Source: Cladophialophora immunda (taxonomy: Eukaryota > Ascomycota > Eurotiomycetes > Chaetothyriales > Herpotrichiellaceae). From it: a stretch of DNA of 64,000 bases. Positions 21,968 to 32,643 of the stretch are shown here, piece after piece. The position numbers and the translations under genes are program-made. Below the pieces are notes generated by a model. That model was not told the DNA's origin. It worked only from the letters and a program-made list of their open reading frames with translations, and searched no databases. Location: NCBI RefSeq assembly GCF_000835495.1, contig NW_015622542.1:3680485-3744484 (forward strand), given 5' to 3'. Each line of letters begins with the position of its first letter. Within the stretch, counting starts at the first letter, position 1.

Positions 21968-23539
21968 TCATGCCATCAACCCTCCCAAGACCACTTTCTG
22001 CACCCCTATCATCTCTCTCTTGGCCGACTCTCGAGAAGCTTGTTCAAACTCCCGGACGATCGCGGAAACAATCACTTTTCGGATTCGCCCGTCAAGTTTG
22101 GCAAACAGATCGCTGATTACGTTCGTGCATGCCGCCGGACCCGTCAGGATCTGCAGCAACCGCTGATAAGTGTCGATCAGCGCGTCGCACAAAGTGGCAA
22201 ACACGGTGAAAAAGTCCGGCGTGAACGGCAGAGGCGGGGTTTGAAGATGGGTGTATGGTCCTTCGTTGGGTAATAGTGTCGAATTCGGCGCATCAAATGG
22301 TGCTGGAGGAGGAAATGCTGACGCACTGGGGAAGTTGACTGCCGGCATAGGAGCCAAAGGAGAAGGATTCACCAATGTACTTGCCGACGAGGCAAACGTA
22401 GCCCCGCTAGCTGTAGTGTCTATTGAGGGTTGTGATCCATGATGCCCAGCTTCCGGCACGGTTGAAGGCGGCGAAGTGGTCGGAAGCATGGGGAGGCCAA
22501 TGTCTGTGACAGGACCACTTGACTTCCGAGGTCTGGACGTCGTGGTGGCCCTCTTGAACATTTGGGGGATTCGTGCCCGGCTCAGCGAACTTGCCGAACT
22601 GCCATCAGGCGGATGTAGTTGTTGAAAGGATTCGAATTCCGTGAAAAGTGTATTCAAATTCTTTAAATAATCCTGTGCGACCGCAGTGCTGTTCGCAGCA
22701 TTCGAAGCGGTCTGCGGCTGCGGAGGGTGAAAGTCCAGGATCGTAGGTAATGACATTCCTAGGAGCATGAAATTGACCGCTCGCCTCGAAAGTCGGTTAG
22801 GCGTATAAGAGGGCAGTTTTGCGATATCGGTTTCATGGAACAGGACTGTGTTGAACCAAAAAGACCGGCCTTCGTGTGCCCTTCGCAGGTACTCCAATGT
22901 TGCTACCCTCTTGTGTGTCATCTCTTGTATCTGTGCATAGGACGCAAAATTGTTGGCCTGGTTTGAGACCGTCGCCGCAGTCGAGTTGTTGAGGAGGAGA
23001 CCATTGAGTGCCAACGCCGAGGGGACATCCACCTCTCGCGATGAATTTTCTTTGCCTTTCGTGGGGTGCGTACTTGCAGTATCCTCTCCGACGCTCACAT
23101 TGCTGGAGACCTTGTGTAACGGGGCGCGATTCGCCCCCGAGGGGTTGTAGACTGGTGCGATATTCCCAGCTGGGAGAGGCAGCATATTGTTATCAGAGGT
23201 AGCGTGGCCAGTCACATCACTGTTGGTCCGGGAGAGGAGATCGGGTCTGATGGAATTCAGGGTGACGGGCGCAGGAGGGGCAGTAGCCGTTCGACTGTAG
23301 GTTGGACGGGAACGAGTGCGAGGTGGTGTCGAGCCGGCGGCAGAGAGAGTAGCGTCGATGGAAGTGTTAGATCCTAGAGGTTTGTGTCTGCGCGAAGGAG
23401 ATCGAGTGATCTTGGATAGGAAGCCAGCCGCTCCTCCTGCTGATGCGGCTCCTCCTGCTGAATTGGTTGAACTGATGGAGCCATCGCGCGAGGATTGAGA
23501 CCGAGGCTGACTCTGGCTCTGGGTACTAGGCTCAGTCAT
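21968..23539 (-). CDS. conserved ascomycete protein of unknown function
   Basis: Single frame, 523 aa, ATG at 23539, TGA at 21968. I do not recognise a named family. The first 210 residues are Ser/Thr/Ala/Pro-rich and look disordered, with basic patches (TRSPSRRHKP) that could be phosphorylated. From about 213 to 300 lies a block that looks folded and conserved: it begins with the helix AQIQEMTHKRVATLEYLRRA, then GRSFWFNTVLFHETDI and RAVNFMLLGMSLPTILD. A second helical block (about 440-523) begins FFTVFATLCDALIDTYQRLL and ends in a charged helix EFEQASRESAKREM. No membrane segment or catalytic motif is evident. It is divergent from ECT1 over 429 bp. Confidence 0.75.
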   Translation of the reverse strand: MTEPSTQSQSQPRSQSSRDGSISSTNSAGGAASAGGAAGFLSKITRSPSRRHKPLGSNTSIDATLSAAGSTPPRTRSRPTYSRTATAPPAPVTLNSIRPDLLSRTNSDVTGHATSDNNMLPLPAGNIAPVYNPSGANRAPLHKVSSNVSVGEDTASTHPTKGKENSSREVDVPSALALNGLLLNNSTAATVSNQANNFASYAQIQEMTHKRVATLEYLRRAHEGRSFWFNTVLFHETDIAKLPSYTPNRLSRRAVNFMLLGMSLPTILDFHPPQPQTASNAANSTAVAQDYLKNLNTLFTEFESFQQLHPPDGSSASSLSRARIPQMFKRATTTSRPRKSSGPVTDIGLPMLPTTSPPSTVPEAGHHGSQPSIDTTASGATFASSASTLVNPSPLAPMPAVNFPSASAFPPPAPFDAPNSTLLPNEGPYTHLQTPPLPFTPDFFTVFATLCDALIDTYQRLLQILTGPAACTNVISDLFAKLDGRIRKVIVSAIVREFEQASRESAKREMIGVQKVVLGGLMA

Positions 23540-23968
23540 ACTACTCCTCCTAGTTGTTTCTTCTTTCGTACCACCTGATCAGGCGATCGAGATTGCCGAA
23601 TCAGAGCGGTGGCCCAGGGCAATAGTGTGCGCCGGCGAATTGTGCTACCACGCAGAAAAGGGAGCGGAGTTTTTGCAAAGGGTACCTGCAGATAGTGTGT
23701 AAGGGGAGGTTACGAACAGACAGGGGGCAGAGGGGCCAAAGCTGATGAGTTGTGGGGAGAGGCGTTGAAGTCTGTGCCATTCACATTGCGCCATCTGTTC
23801 AGGGGCCCATCTCCGTCATGTGTCTTCCCACACCTCTCGTCCCACGCCGATCAAGGGTCTAAGAATACTATTCGGAGGATTCTATTCTGACAACTGCATG
23901 CACAATCCTCAACGTCGACTCCCTTGCGCCAAAGAGTCCGAACCCTCCGTTTTTCCTCGACCGGAAAT
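23540..23968. promoter_or_regulatory. divergent promoter, unknown gene / ECT1
   Basis: 429 bp between opposing starts. No specific site can be assigned with confidence. Confidence 0.4.
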
Positions 23969-25393
23969 ATGGACGTGGAGGTGCCCAAGCCTGGTCAATG
24001 GCCGGTTGATCCCCAGGACGACGAAGAGATCCGAAAAGATCGCATTTGGGTTGATGGCTGCTTCGACTTCACTCATCACGGTAGGTCTCCGCCATGAACT
24101 AAAGGTAAGCCAGTCTAATCCATCCAGGTCATGCTGGTGCACTGAGACAGGCCCGTCAACTAGGGACAGAGCTCTACATTGGGCTGCACTCCGATGAGGA
24201 AATCTTGGAGAACAAAGGCCCGACGGTCATGACTCTAGACGAGCGGTGTGTAATTCCTCTTTTTTTTGTTTTATATTTTTTTCCGCAGCAGAAAAACTAA
24301 GTCTTCAGCAAGAATTGCCGCCTGCGACGCTTGTCGATGGACAACCAAAGTCATTCCCCATGCTCCTTACGTGACGGCCTTGCCTTGGATCTCCCACTAT
24401 GGGTGCTGGTATGTCGCCCACGGCGATGACATCACTTCTGATGCCGGCGGCGAGGACTGTTACCGGTTTGTCAAGGCGGCTGGCCGCTTTCTCGTCTTCA
24501 AGAGGACGCCTGGGATATCTACCACCGACTTGGTCGGTAGGATGTTACTGTGTACCAAGACGCACTTCATCAGGTCCTTGACAGACGAACTCCAGGGACG
24601 GGTTGACGGCGTGTCTGATCCAACCAAGGTCGCCGCTGGGGCCGAGATGCTGGAGAGGATCACAGACTATGCCATGGACGAGACAGCCTCGAAGCCTGGT
24701 GCCGAAGTATGGACTTGGGCTGGCACTCGATTGAACAAGCCAGGAGAGCAAGAAGCTGCCGACGCTGGGACATTCGAGAAGATTGTGCCTGGGAAGGCCC
24801 CAAAACCTGGTCAACGTGTAGTGTACGTGGACGGCGGCTTTGATCTCTTCTCCTCGGGCCAAATCGAGTTCCTCAAGCGGGTCAATCAAGCAGAGAACTA
24901 CCAGGCTTATGTGGTCGCTGGGGTTCACAACGATGACGTGATAAACCACTGGAAAGGCCTCAACTATCCCATCATGAACATTTTCGAGCGGGGGCTCTGT
25001 GTTTTGCAATGCCGCTACATCCACGCAGTGGTGTTTGGAGCTCCATTCTCCCCTTCAAGGGCATACTTGGAAGCGATACCTATGGGAAAGATTGCTGCGG
25101 TATATCACGGTCCGACCACGTTCATGCCTTCGACGTTTGATCCATATGTTGACACAAAGGAGATGGGAATATTCCGTCAGATCGAAAATCATCCTTACTC
25201 GCACGTCAATGCCGCCGAGATCGTCGGGCGCATCATGAAAGGCAGGCAAGCCTTTGAAGAGCGCCAGAGAAGGAAGGGAGAAAAAGCTGTCGGAGAAGAA
25301 GCTGTTCGACAGCGAGAGATCCTCGAGCAAAAACAGGCTGCTTTGGAAGCAGAAAGGCGAGCTGCGATGGACGAATCAACGAAGAGTTCTTGA
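23969..25393 (+). CDS. ECT1: ethanolamine-phosphate cytidylyltransferase
   Basis: Three exons: 23969-24080, 24128-24245, 24313-25393; 436 aa. Intron 1 (24081-24127, GTAGGT...CCAG) falls inside the first nucleotide-binding motif, which reads HHGH (36-39) after splicing. Intron 2 (24246-24312) has donor GTGTGT; acceptor AAG at 24312 gives DERIAACDACRW, as expected for the family, while CAG at 24308 with another donor would add two residues. The enzyme makes CDP-ethanolamine from CTP and phosphoethanolamine, the Kennedy-pathway step to phosphatidylethanolamine. Two cytidylyltransferase domains are visible. The first has HGDDITSD and RTPGISTTDLVG (141-152). The second starts at VDGGFDLFSSGQIEFL (from 249), where the HxGH-like motif is degenerate. 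The C-terminus is a Glu/Arg-rich helix. Confidence 0.93.
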
Positions 25394-25462
25394 GTTCTTC
25401 CTCGTGCGCATTCGAGGGCTGCGAGGACTATATACATTTGCCCTTTTCAACTGCAATAGAGT

Positions 25463-26113
25463 CTAGACAAAGCTTCGGCACGGATAGCTGCAAATGGTGT
25501 TAGCAAGAGATAATGTCTTTGAAAGGGAATGCATACGCATCTCCATAACTCGTTGGTCCGACCTCATATTTGACTTCTTTCTTGTATCCGTATGCCACCG
25601 GCTTCGGGGGTAGGCCATTCTCTCCCAACACTGCCGCGGCCTTTTCATGATCGAAATATGTCGCCAATCCCTTCTCTCCTTCGTGCTTCACGGCCACCAG
25701 TTGTTTGCTGCCCTCCTCACCAGCCAACAACTTGGGACTCGGGTTCGCAGCACTTCCCACTGTTAACAGCCCCACCACATCACCTTGTGTGACCGTGCTC
25801 AGGGTTGGATATGCCCTTCGTACATCTCTCTTCCAATACGGATTGTCTGCGATGTCGGCGGCCGGAGTGGTGACGGCTTCATCGTATGACTTAGGATCGA
25901 GGCCTCCTGGGGTTGGGTTGCGGAAATGTTTTACTGGAACACCGTTGCTACGGTCAGGGTCAACAGAAAGTAGTTTGCGGATGGTCTCCCAAATGCCGAC
26001 GCTTTGTTGGGTGTATTTCTGGAGGAGAGTGAGTACTGAGGTAGACCAACTGGGGGTTGTGGTGGTAGTACCTTTCCAACGGCGACGACATCTTTGATCG
26101 GTTTCGCGGCCAT
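25463..26113 (-). CDS. nuo21.3a: mitochondrial complex I (NADH:ubiquinone oxidoreductase) 21.3 kDa-type subunit
   Basis: Three exons on the minus strand: 26072-26113, 25537-26018, 25463-25487; 182 aa. Intron 1 (26019-26071) is GTACTA...TCCAG; intron 2 (25488-25536) is GTATGC with a TGCTAAC branch and TGCAG. The last exon is only 25 nt and supplies the end YPCRSFV, which matches the Neurospora-type family. Without this intron the frame would run into a wrong tail. Visible family blocks are MAAKPIKDVVAVGK, KYTQQSVGIWETIRKLLSVD, HFRNPTPGGLDP, NPYWKRDVRRAYP and VVGLLTVGSAANPSPK. The family is a fungal accessory subunit of respiratory complex I in the inner mitochondrial membrane. It converges on ECT1 with 69 bp between stops. 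Confidence 0.88.
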
Positions 26114-27094
26114 TTTGGCCGTGGTCAAGGAAGGCGACCTATCTCCTCCTGATAAACTTGAAGATTCACACGGCGACCACGGAAAAACACGAAGCGAGAA
26201 AGGCAGGAAGCTTGAAATCAACTCAAGGCTATGATGACGGTGGGTTACTGTATGGGCTTCGTGCAACATCAAGCTATCGGCTGAAGTGCAAATATCAAGG
26301 TCTACCGTAGTGCTTGGCACCGGTGCAGCACGCCACCTCGAAATACATTTGAATTCGTGAAGCCAGCGTGAACGGACCACCCTCCGTCTACTCCGAATCC
26401 CTGGCCCATAGTTCCTTTGATCTCAAGCTGATAGCTCAATGCCGATGAGACAATTCTCCCCAATTGCCAGCGCTACCCAAGCTCCATCAGGAATGGTCCA
26501 CCCAGTGATTGGCCCTACGTACCTCTGGGCCGCTGAGAAGTGCGCCAGGAATTCGTCGAGCTCTCCTTTAAGGAAAATGAGCACGTCTGACGGGCAGTTT
26601 TCTTACGCCGCAGTTGAAGCAGCTTCAAGGCTACAATGGAGGATACCATATCTCCAAAGGGAGGCTCCATATCTCATACCTAGAGAACAGCTCTGTCGGG
26701 ACAACAGTCATTTTGATGTCGTATTCAGAGCAACCTGCCATTTGGTTGTCTGACAGCACCTCCTCCTTCGAGAATGCTCATTCTGCCTGTCTGTTATCTG
26801 ACCCTAGATGACGTTTTCAAGGTAGGAGGTCACTTTCTTATATTTATTCTGCCCTTCTTCGCAAAGGCAAGATTAGACTACAGACTACATTGCACGTTTC
26901 CAACTACTCCTAGCCTGCTGGTCGTTGCTTCACGATAATCCAGGCCGAGAAAACAATCAGTAAAGGAAGCCGCTAGTTAAAGGAGATACGGCCTGGTCAG
27001 AGGCAAATAAGTTGTCCAGCCGGTCCAAGGAGCCTTGTTGACTTGCATCTAAGGGATCTCAGTTTGTGGTTCAGCATATCAGTGGCTTGTCTCT
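26114..27094. promoter_or_regulatory. divergent promoter region, complex I subunit / hydroxyacid dehydrogenase
   Basis: 981 bp between opposing starts. No gene recognised in it; a short open frame at 26439-26753 has no family features. Confidence 0.4.
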
Positions 27095-28164
27095 ATGTCC
27101 TCCAAACCAAAAATCCTCCTTCTCGGCCAGATTGATCAGTTAGGAAGCCAATCCCTCTCATTCTTGGTCTCATCCTAACGGTACTCACCAACAGTGCTCA
27201 AGAAGCGTGGCAGTCTCTCAGCTCGCTCGGCGATCTGATAGTCCCGACCGCCACCAATCGCGACGACTTCATCAGGGATTGTCGAGACGGTAAACTCGAC
27301 GGCGTGGTCGCCGCTTATCGCACTTTCCAGTCAACGAGCATAACTGGTCTTTTTGACGCCGAGCTATGCAATGCTCTCCCGAAATCATGGAGATACCTTG
27401 CTCATTGTGGCGCTGGATACGACCAGATCGACCCCGAGGCCTGTTCCGCACGGGATCCACCACTTCTGGTTTCCAATGTTCCGACAGCGGTTGACGACGC
27501 TACAGCGGACACGGCGATATTTCTCATGCTGGGCGCCCTGCGAAACTTCAACATCAGTATGACGGCATTACGAAAGGGTCAATGGCGTGGTATTCCACCT
27601 CCGTCGCTAGGTCACGATCCCCAAGGGAAAGTACTTGGCATCCTAGGGATGGGCGGTATCGGGCGAAACATGAAGAAAAAGGCTGAGGCGTTTGGCATGA
27701 CGGCCATCTACCACAACAGACGAGAGCTCGACCCCTCCCTGGCTGATGGTGCGGAGTATGTTTCCTTCGAAGAACTCTTGAAGCGCAGCGACGTGCTGAG
27801 TCTGAATCTCCCGCTGAACCCGAAAACCCGCCACACCATTTCCACCGAGCAATTCAAGCTGATGAAACCAAGCACGATAATCGTGAATACCGCACGTGGA
27901 GCGGTGATTGATGAAGCGGCACTAGTGGACGCCCTAGATAAGGGCCTCATCGCGGGCGCCGGCCTGGACGTGTACGAGGAAGAACCCCGAATTCACCCGG
28001 GTTTGGTGGGAAACGAAAAGGTCATCCTGTTACCGCATATGGGTACGTGGACGAGCGAGACGCTGGAGAAGATGGAGGAGTGGGCGATTGACAATGTGAG
28101 ACTTGCGCTGGAAAAGGGCAAGCTATTGAGCCCCATCTTTGAGCAGAAGGAGTTGCACAGATAA
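27095..28164 (+). CDS. D-isomer-specific 2-hydroxyacid dehydrogenase (glyoxylate/hydroxypyruvate reductase-like)
   Basis: Two exons, 27095-27138 and 27195-28164; 337 aa. The intron (27139-27194) uses donor GTTAGG and acceptor AACAG; splicing gives LLLGQIDHAQEAWQSLSSL, the usual N-terminus of this fungal family. The NAD(P)-binding motif is LGILGMGGIGRNM (GxGxxG). The catalytic set is visible: Arg in NTARGAVIDEAALVDAL, Glu in GLDVYEEEP and His in LLPHMGTWTSET. The N-terminal half has YLAHCGAGYDQIDPEAC and PTAVDDATADTA. Members reduce glyoxylate, hydroxypyruvate or other 2-keto acids in the cytosol; the substrate here cannot be read from sequence. Length and all catalytic residues suggest an active enzyme. 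Confidence 0.9.
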
Positions 28165-28512
28165 TTGCGGGTGCCATTACATGTTGCCGTTCTGTTTTCT
28201 TCTTCTCGGATTGGGATGCGCACATAGAGATAGAGGGTTTTTGATGATAGAGGTCTGCAATGCGACTCAGAGTCTGGCGCTGAATGAATATTTGCTCTTG
28301 ATAGAACGGATAAGGCAGAATGCTCCCACAGGTCTGACCTCTGCTCTTTGGTCCAAAAACACCCGGTGTAGTATACCTGATTGCCCAACCTTTGCCCGCT
28401 TGTTACATGTGAACCGTCTGGGGGTATCTTTTTGTAGATAGTCGAAGTTCCCCCCATTTCAAAGAACGCCGTCGCTATGCAGTCGATCCCAATTCATCCG
28501 GAAGAGAAGCTC
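28165..28512. other. convergent intergenic spacer
   Basis: 348 bp between the stops of the dehydrogenase and the TFIIF-beta gene; contains both 3' ends and no gene. Confidence 0.5.
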
Positions 28513-29822
28513 CTAAACATCGACCCCCACGTCCTCAAAGACATCGTCGTCGTCGTCGTCGTCGTCGTCCACGCCGGACTTGGTATCCATGTCCGAATCC
28601 TCCACTTTTGGCGCAACCTCGACACCCGTCGGGTTCAGCAAGGTGGTATCCTGCTGCTTGAATTCCTGCTTCAACTCCCACTTGCCGTTGAAATCGCCCG
28701 ACTTCCACATGAAGGCGATCTCGGAGAGTGTCTCGCGGAGATACGCTTCCGGTTGGTTGACTCTGACTTTGAGGTCGCGAAGCCCCCAGATGCGGTGTTG
28801 GCGGAACAGGTCCAAGAGCTTGTCGATGAGGATGTGCTTGTCCACGCGCGCCGCGCGAGTTTCCTTTTGCGCGTGTTTCCGGGCCTGGGCGCTCTATGAG
28901 TCCAAGTGGTCAGTCGTGCCCGCGCGGTACGGAAGAAGAGGGAGGTTTGTCGTGGTCTGCTTACCTTCAGCACAGCTTGTCTTTCACTCATCGTCATGAA
29001 CGACCTGCTGTTCTTCTCCGGATCGTAGTCGCCGGTGGCAAAGATGGTTTGCTCTCGCTCAGGCACCTTGAGGAGCTCCGCCGCCTGCTTGTTCTCGAGC
29101 ATAAAGTATTCCTCGTTCTTGACCGGTACTGCTTCGAACTCCCTGGCAACCGTGCCCGTAATGGCTGTTTGTTTTGGTATGGGTCGTCGGGTGTAGGGCA
29201 CGAAGCGGCCTTTGTTTTCTTTCTTCTTTTGTTCGCGCTTGTGCCTCTCGTAGAGGAATGAGCGGCCTTGTCCCGGATTGCCTTCTTCATCAATGTCGTC
29301 CCATGCAAATGTGCGCGCCTTGTATCCTGGTAGGTCTTTCTCCGAGAAGACTAATGCCTGCCCGGGTCTTCGTGATCGCAGTTTTTCGAGCGGCGGGGCG
29401 AAGAGGTTGTACTCTTTGGGCTCGTTCTCGAATGCCGGCAGTGGGTATAACAGTAAGCTGACCTGTTATCCATCTCATCAGTCATTTCCCACGCGTTGAG
29501 AGCATATGTTGAAAGGCTATCAAAGGAGCATGCGTACTCTCGAGGGATTAGACTCTGCGCCTTCTACCCTTAGTCTGCCAATTTCGATCTCGTCGTCATC
29601 TTGAAGCTTTGAGAGTGTCTCCCATAGGGTTCGCGGAATATGGCTGAGCCATAGTTGTTGTTGCGCCTGTGAAAAATCGAGGTCCCCCGCATCCTCATAC
29701 ATGTCATCATCTTCGTCTACGAAAGGTGACGGCGTGTCCTCCGTGGGTTCCATCTTAATGTTTTGGTCCGGCGCGGGTTCTAGCTTGACCCTAGGGATGA
29801 CTGTTCCTTGAAGAGTTGCCAT
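28513..29822 (-). CDS. TFG2: transcription initiation factor TFIIF subunit beta (RAP30 homologue)
   Basis: Three exons on the minus strand: 29538-29822, 28965-29462, 28513-28893; 387 aa. Intron 1 (29463-29537) is GTACGC...ACAG; intron 2 (28894-28964) is GTAAGC...CATAG. All junctions are phase 0. The N-terminus is acidic, then DLDFSQAQQQLWLSHIPRTL starts the TFIIF-beta dimerisation domain. The middle includes GRFVPYTRRPIPKQTAITG. The C-terminal winged-helix domain is clear: DKHILIDKLLDLFRQHRIWG, then VRVNQPEAYLRETLSEIAF and SGDFNGKWELKQEF. It works with RNA polymerase II at promoters. The tail carries nine consecutive Asp, coded by a GAC repeat (28546-28569 on the other strand), which may vary in length between strains. 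Confidence 0.93.
28546..28569. repeat. (GTC)8 trinucleotide repeat coding poly-Asp
   Basis: Eight perfect GTC units on the plus strand, read as GAC on the coding minus strand, inside the acidic C-terminal tail of TFIIF-beta. Confidence 0.9.
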
Positions 29823-30861
29823 CTTGGAAATAAAGGGTGGTGAAGAGAAGACGAAATGGCCAGGATGAGATGGTGAATAACACGAAGTCGTCTATTGCGG
29901 AGCGAGGTTTAGGTTCAAGCGTCCCTTGGGCACAATGACATCGGGGCTGGCGTTCGGCCAATCATAACTTGAGTTATACAGCCTTGTCAAGCAGAGCCTT
30001 ACGTGCCTGCGCGAGTACTGATCTTATGTGGACTGAGATTTGGACCCGTGAAGGGTCCACACAACGTCCTGGTCCAATTCTACTTCCGTCAGGCATAAAC
30101 TCAGCGTTCCTTTTGCTGATTTGCTCATGATATGCGAGAGTGCTACAAGTGTATTGAGCCTGCCCCAGTCGGCATCTCAAATGCCAACTTTGGTTTCTTC
30201 CTTTGTATACCTTCACAACTTCCAGGTTCAGTGTTCGTCCACTGTCAGAAGTTCCAAGCATTGCACTGAACGACATCATCCTTCACCAGACTCATGTTGC
30301 AGATTCAGACATCGATGATCCCAGGTAAATGCATAGTTCACCGAAAGCGGCAACCAAGATTGAGCCACCTCGTTTACTCAGGCAAACTTGAAAACAATCT
30401 CGGACCCAGATGCCGCGACGTGGCTACACATTGGCTGCTGAGAATGACTGACCACTGATGAATATCGGCAGGGATAACCATTCAAGTCTCTATGGGTCAA
30501 TTAGCATCTCATAGACGCCCAGAAGGCGGGGCTGGTAAGAGCGGCAAAGCTAGTTTCGCAGGCTGTTGATCGTGTCAGCTGCGGGTGGTGCCGATTTGAA
30601 GGTGCCAGTTCTTACAGGAAAGATCTTTTTCTTCGTTTGCGGCCGCTGAAGCGTTGTTGATTTGCTCAAGCGGGCTTTCAACTGGTCTCCAAGGCCGCAG
30701 AACGCGATAAATTAGCGCCTCAGCTGGTCCATTCAATGATGCCAATCCTAATGACAAGAACAGCCTGTTGTCCCAATGCGTACCAAGCAGAAGAACACAA
30801 ACACAAAAATTTCGGTGACGGTCAGATTCGCGACCCTCTGGTCATGGAATGTTCTTCTAGG
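29823..30861. other. intergenic between two minus-strand genes
   Basis: 1.0 kb with the TFG2 promoter and the 3' side of the next regulator; no gene recognised. Confidence 0.45.
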
Positions 30862-32643
30862 TCAAATTAACATCAACGGCTGCCGCCGGAAGCCATCGCC
30901 GATATGAGAAATAGCAAGGTCAACTGCTCCCTTTTGGGTGGCAGTGAGATGTTCTGATCGTTGCAACATCTTGAGCGGAAGGACCAGCTGCATCGCCGCA
31001 ACAACGTTGATTTCCTGGAAACCCTTTCTCGGGTGATGGCCGGATACGGATGAATGGAAGTCCCCGGTAGGAGTCACATCACCCAAGGCGTATGCCGTCA
31101 GACCAATGAGCTCCGATGCGGTCATTTGAATGATCGCTCGATATTTGGAAATCTGAAGGTTGCTGGCTGCGGAGGAGGTCTGAGGATCGTTGGGAAGGGA
31201 CTTGAGGCGGAGCTTCAGGAGTTCAATTAGAGCCTCGTACAGCTTATACCGGGCTGTCAGGAATCGCAGCCAGTATAAGAAAACCCAGAAGCTGTAGAAA
31301 TGGTGGAGGGCATGAGATGGGTAGAGGGCCCACATAGTGCCGGCTGTCGAGGCACGTACCCTCATCATATCCCAGCCAGGTTCGTCTTTGCTCCAGTCGG
31401 ACATGCTTTCATCCAAGGTTTCGCCATATTTCAAGAACACATCGGCGGTGGCGTTGGAAAGGGCTAGCTGAGCAGCACTTCGGCCGAGAAAATGCTTGAT
31501 TTTCTCCAGAAGTCGTGCAACGCGGTGGAAGTATGCAGTAGCCTTGTTCGCGGTCTGAGAGGGTACGAACTCATGCTCGTCTTGGTAGACGTCGATCTCA
31601 AGGTTGTCGAAGTCCTTGGAAGTAACGGAGTTCAATATGAAGAGTCTCATTTGCTGGTAGTTGTCAGTGGAAAGCAGAGGATTTGGACGAAGGTATACTA
31701 CAATTGCGGCTTTGAAAAGCCGGAAGATTTTCTCTCCACGTGCCGTTGTGAATTGTGACATTCCTCGGAGACGCAACAAGTTCATGGCACCCCTGACATG
31801 CAGTAGATGTGATTGCCATTCTTCCTCTAGCGATCGCGATTCCGGCGTTTTTCGCCCGTGCATCAATACGACGCTAATCATCTAGGTAATTTTAGCATGA
31901 GGACCAGCACAATATCCTCTGGTTTTACCTCGTAGAGTCCAAGGAGCCAGACAGAAAGCACGGTCTCATCTTGAATGCTCGCAGCTGTGTCGCGGATAGT
32001 CGCGTTGGTCAAACTCAGTGCATGACCGTATTCTCGACCAGTCTGTAGCCTCACATCCTTTCCACTGTATCTATCGGCCAGAGTCATTCGGGATACTGCC
32101 ATTGCAGCCTTGTGAATGCAGGAGCGCGGATCAGCACTCTGGAGCATTCCCGGCAAAAAATCGAGGACTGGAAACGAATAAAGGCGGCCCGCCTGGAAAC
32201 AGAACAAATTGAGGAAAAAGCACAACGACTGATGTTGGATGTCGTAGCGCAAAGGAGGAGAGATCGAGCGTTGGGTTGGCGGCAATTTCTGCAAAGCTGA
32301 TTTGCTTGTATCATCCTCGATCTTGACCTCAGGAGTGACCAAAGGGAATGGGGTTTCTCTAGCGACAGTAGGGCGGATCGGGAATATAGATGGACCGGCT
32401 GGCTGATCTCCTGGGCTTGTCGAAGGTTCGCCCTTTGGCGGTGCTCGAAACTGGAGTTGGACTTGGTATGGGTATCCGGGGCACGGCTTACGCAACAGGG
32501 CGCATTTCCTGCATCCCGGTCTTCCTTCATCACACTTATACGTTGTCAGTCATCATTCACGAATTCGAGGCGGAAATCCTTGCCTTGACCTTCCGCTGCT
32601 TGCAGCGAGCACAACCTGTACTTGATCTACCAGTGTTGCCCAT
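30862..32643 (-). CDS. Zn(II)2Cys6 transcription factor (C6 finger, fungal-type)
   Basis: Three exons on the minus strand: 32584-32643, 31929-32534, 30862-31881; 561 aa. Exon 1 codes MGNTGRSSTGCARCKQRKVK. Intron 1 (32535-32583, 49 nt) has a GC donor (AAG|GCAAGG), the classic GC-AG form, branch GACTGAC and acceptor TAAG. Its removal gives the zinc cluster CX2CX6CX6CX2CX6C with Cys11, 14, 21, 28, 31 and 38, followed by PGYPYQ. Intron 2 (31882-31928) is GTAAAA...CCTAG and joins VWLLGLYE to MISVVLMHGRK. The C-terminal 400 residues have the helical pattern of the fungal 'transcription factor domain 2' group: SWLLGLYE-like, WQSHLLHVRGAMNLLRLRG, FRLFKAAIVVY. Target genes unknown. Without the GC-AG intron the start and half the zinc cluster would be lost. 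Confidence 0.85.
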
